Shown piece by piece: positions 5,570 to 6,660 of a stretch of DNA of 6,660 nucleotides; position 1 is the first letter of the stretch, and every line of letters begins with the position of its first letter. The notes below the pieces were generated by a model. It did not search any database. It saw only the letters and a program-made list of their open reading frames with translations, and was not told where the DNA came from. Source of the DNA: an uncultured Veillonella sp. (GTDB lineage Bacteria; Bacillota; Negativicutes; Veillonellales; Veillonellaceae); contig CAAFUD010000269.1 in the NCBI GenBank assembly GCA_900766125.1, positions 1 through 6,660 on the forward strand, in the 5' to 3' direction. The position numbers were made by a program, and so were the translations under genes.

Positions 5570-6660
5570 ATGAAAAAATCTTGGAAAAAAGCCCTCTTAG
5601 CAGGTCTTAGCATTGTAATGATGGGTTCCTTCATCGCTGGTTGCGGCTCTGATAACAATGGTGCTGCTAATAAGGATGTTTTAAAAGTTGGTGTAACTAA
5701 CTTTGCCTCTTCGTTAGATCCTACGGAAAATTTCTTCTCTTGGGTTGTCATGCGTTATGGTATAGGTGAAACATTGACTAAGTTTGATGAGCACATGAAG
5801 CCTCAACCTTGGATTGCATCTAAATGGGAAGTGTCTCCAGATAAGAAAACTTGGACTTTCACAATTAATGATAAGGTGAAATTCTCTAACGGTAAAAAAG
5901 TTGATGCCGCAGCGGTAAAAGCTTCTATTGAGCGTTCTTTTGAAAAGTCTAATATTGCAAAAACGTTCTTTAATTATGATTCTATTGAAGCAAATGGCCA
6001 ACAATTAATTATCAAAACAGATAAAGAATATCCTAATATGCCAGGTCTTTTGGCAGATCCAATATTCTTAATTGTTGATGTGCAATCTGAAAAAGATGGC
6101 CGTAACTTCGCTAAAGAAGGTCCTATCGGTACAGGCCCATATGTAGTAAAATCTTTCACTAAGGAACGTGCTGAAATGGCGGCGAATGAAAATTACTGGG
6201 ATGGTGCAGTACCGTTTAAAACCGTAGAAATCCCATCCATCGACGATCCTAATACGCGTGCTATGAGCTTGCAATCCGGTGATGTAGACATGGCTGTTAA
6301 TATCGGCCCTGGTGAAATTGGCTTGTTCCAAGGCAATGACAAATTTAAAGTAGATGAAATTGCATCTCTTCGTGTTGTGTTAGCACGTATCAATCAAAAA
6401 GGTATTCTTGGTGACGACAAGGTTCGTGCTGCTGTAATCTCTGCAACAGACCGTAAAAACTATGCAGATGTATTATTAAAGGGTACATTCATTCCTGGTT
6501 CCGCTCCAATTCCACCATCTATGGACTACGGCTTCAATGACTTGAAAGATCCTAATGCGTATAACCCTGAACGTTCTAAACAATTATTAGCAGAAGATGG
6601 TTGGAAAGATACTGATGGGGACGGCATCCTTGATAAAGATGGCAAACCATTGACATTTGA
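5570..6660 (+). CDS. Family 5 substrate-binding lipoprotein of the NikBC-like importer (3' end outside window)
   Basis: A 363-residue fragment of a protein usually about 520-540 residues long; no stop before the window end. The start is set by AAGGAG 7 bases upstream. A Lys-rich N terminus and hydrophobic stretch end in the lipobox IAGC with Cys25 as the lipidation site, so it is anchored to a membrane and captures substrate outside the cytoplasm. Family 5 motifs: LDPTE (49-53), TWTFTINDKVKFSNGKKVDA (94-113), PIGTGPYVV (185-193), NENYWDG (206-212), DDPNTRAMSLQSGDVDM (225-241), YNPERSKQLLAEDGW (331-345). The last part has an Asp-rich DTDGDGILDKDG (347-358), common in this family. Closest by eye to NikA, but the NikA ligand residues Arg97, Trp100 and Arg137 align with Ile, Thr and Asp (or a gap). 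Placement after the permeases, not before them, differs from nikABCDE. Substrate unproven: cobalt, nickel, a chelate or a peptide. Confidence 0.88.
   Translation, partial: MKKSWKKALLAGLSIVMMGSFIAGCGSDNNGAANKDVLKVGVTNFASSLDPTENFFSWVVMRYGIGETLTKFDEHMKPQPWIASKWEVSPDKKTWTFTINDKVKFSNGKKVDAAAVKASIERSFEKSNIAKTFFNYDSIEANGQQLIIKTDKEYPNMPGLLADPIFLIVDVQSEKDGRNFAKEGPIGTGPYVVKSFTKERAEMAANENYWDGAVPFKTVEIPSIDDPNTRAMSLQSGDVDMAVNIGPGEIGLFQGNDKFKVDEIASLRVVLARINQKGILGDDKVRAAVISATDRKNYADVLLKGTFIPGSAPIPPSMDYGFNDLKDPNAYNPERSKQLLAEDGWKDTDGDGILDKDGKPLTF

Noticed and set aside
6608..6645. DTDGDGILDKDG segment as a specific calcium-binding or dockerin domain
   Set aside because: Asp-rich loops at this place are common in family 5 binding proteins, and no second repeat or dockerin context is present.
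1..6660. CRISPR array, tRNA or rRNA genes
   Set aside because: No regularly spaced repeats, no cloverleaf with T-loop (GTTCRA) context, and no rRNA-like stretch was recognised on either strand.

Overview
The window looks like chromosome of a low-GC, AT-rich-spacer bacterium with Firmicutes-type strong Shine-Dalgarno sites. I judge a Negativicute, most likely Veillonella or a close relative. This rests on base composition, the diderm-style PotE antiporter and the B12/transport context, and is an inference rather than something I could test. All four genes lie on the + strand.

Region 1 (1-1155): the last ~328 codons of argH (argininosuccinate lyase, final step of arginine synthesis), closed by a long intrinsic terminator. 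Region 2 (1156-2987): a non-coding stretch of ~450 bases, whose last ~110 bases carry mutually exclusive stem-loops. It is followed by potE, a putrescine:ornithine (diamine/amino acid) antiporter of the APC superfamily, with its own intrinsic terminator. Region 3 (2988-3660): an AT-rich spacer, a perfect C4/G4 palindrome resembling a CsoR/RcnR-family operator, a candidate sigma-70 promoter, a cobalamin riboswitch and an intrinsic terminator that forms its expression platform. Region 4 (3661-6660): an ABC import operon with NikB-like and NikC-like permeases (overlapping TAATG) and, after a structured 149-base gap, a family 5 substrate-binding lipoprotein that runs off the window end. The ATPases (NikD/NikE type) are not in view and are expected downstream.

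The most interesting point is the control logic of region 4. A nickel/peptide-type importer sits behind a B12 riboswitch with a terminator, and behind a palindrome of the kind used by metal-sensing repressors. This suggests uptake of cobalt, or of a cobalt chelate or corrinoid-related compound, when B12 is scarce. By eye, the carboxylate- and heme/chelate-contacting residues of E. coli NikA (Arg97, Trp100, Arg137) are not conserved in this binding protein, which fits a different ligand. The second point of interest is potE. If the organism is Veillonella, diamines are structural parts of its peptidoglycan, so a putrescine antiporter with a possibly switchable leader could serve cell-wall diamine supply.
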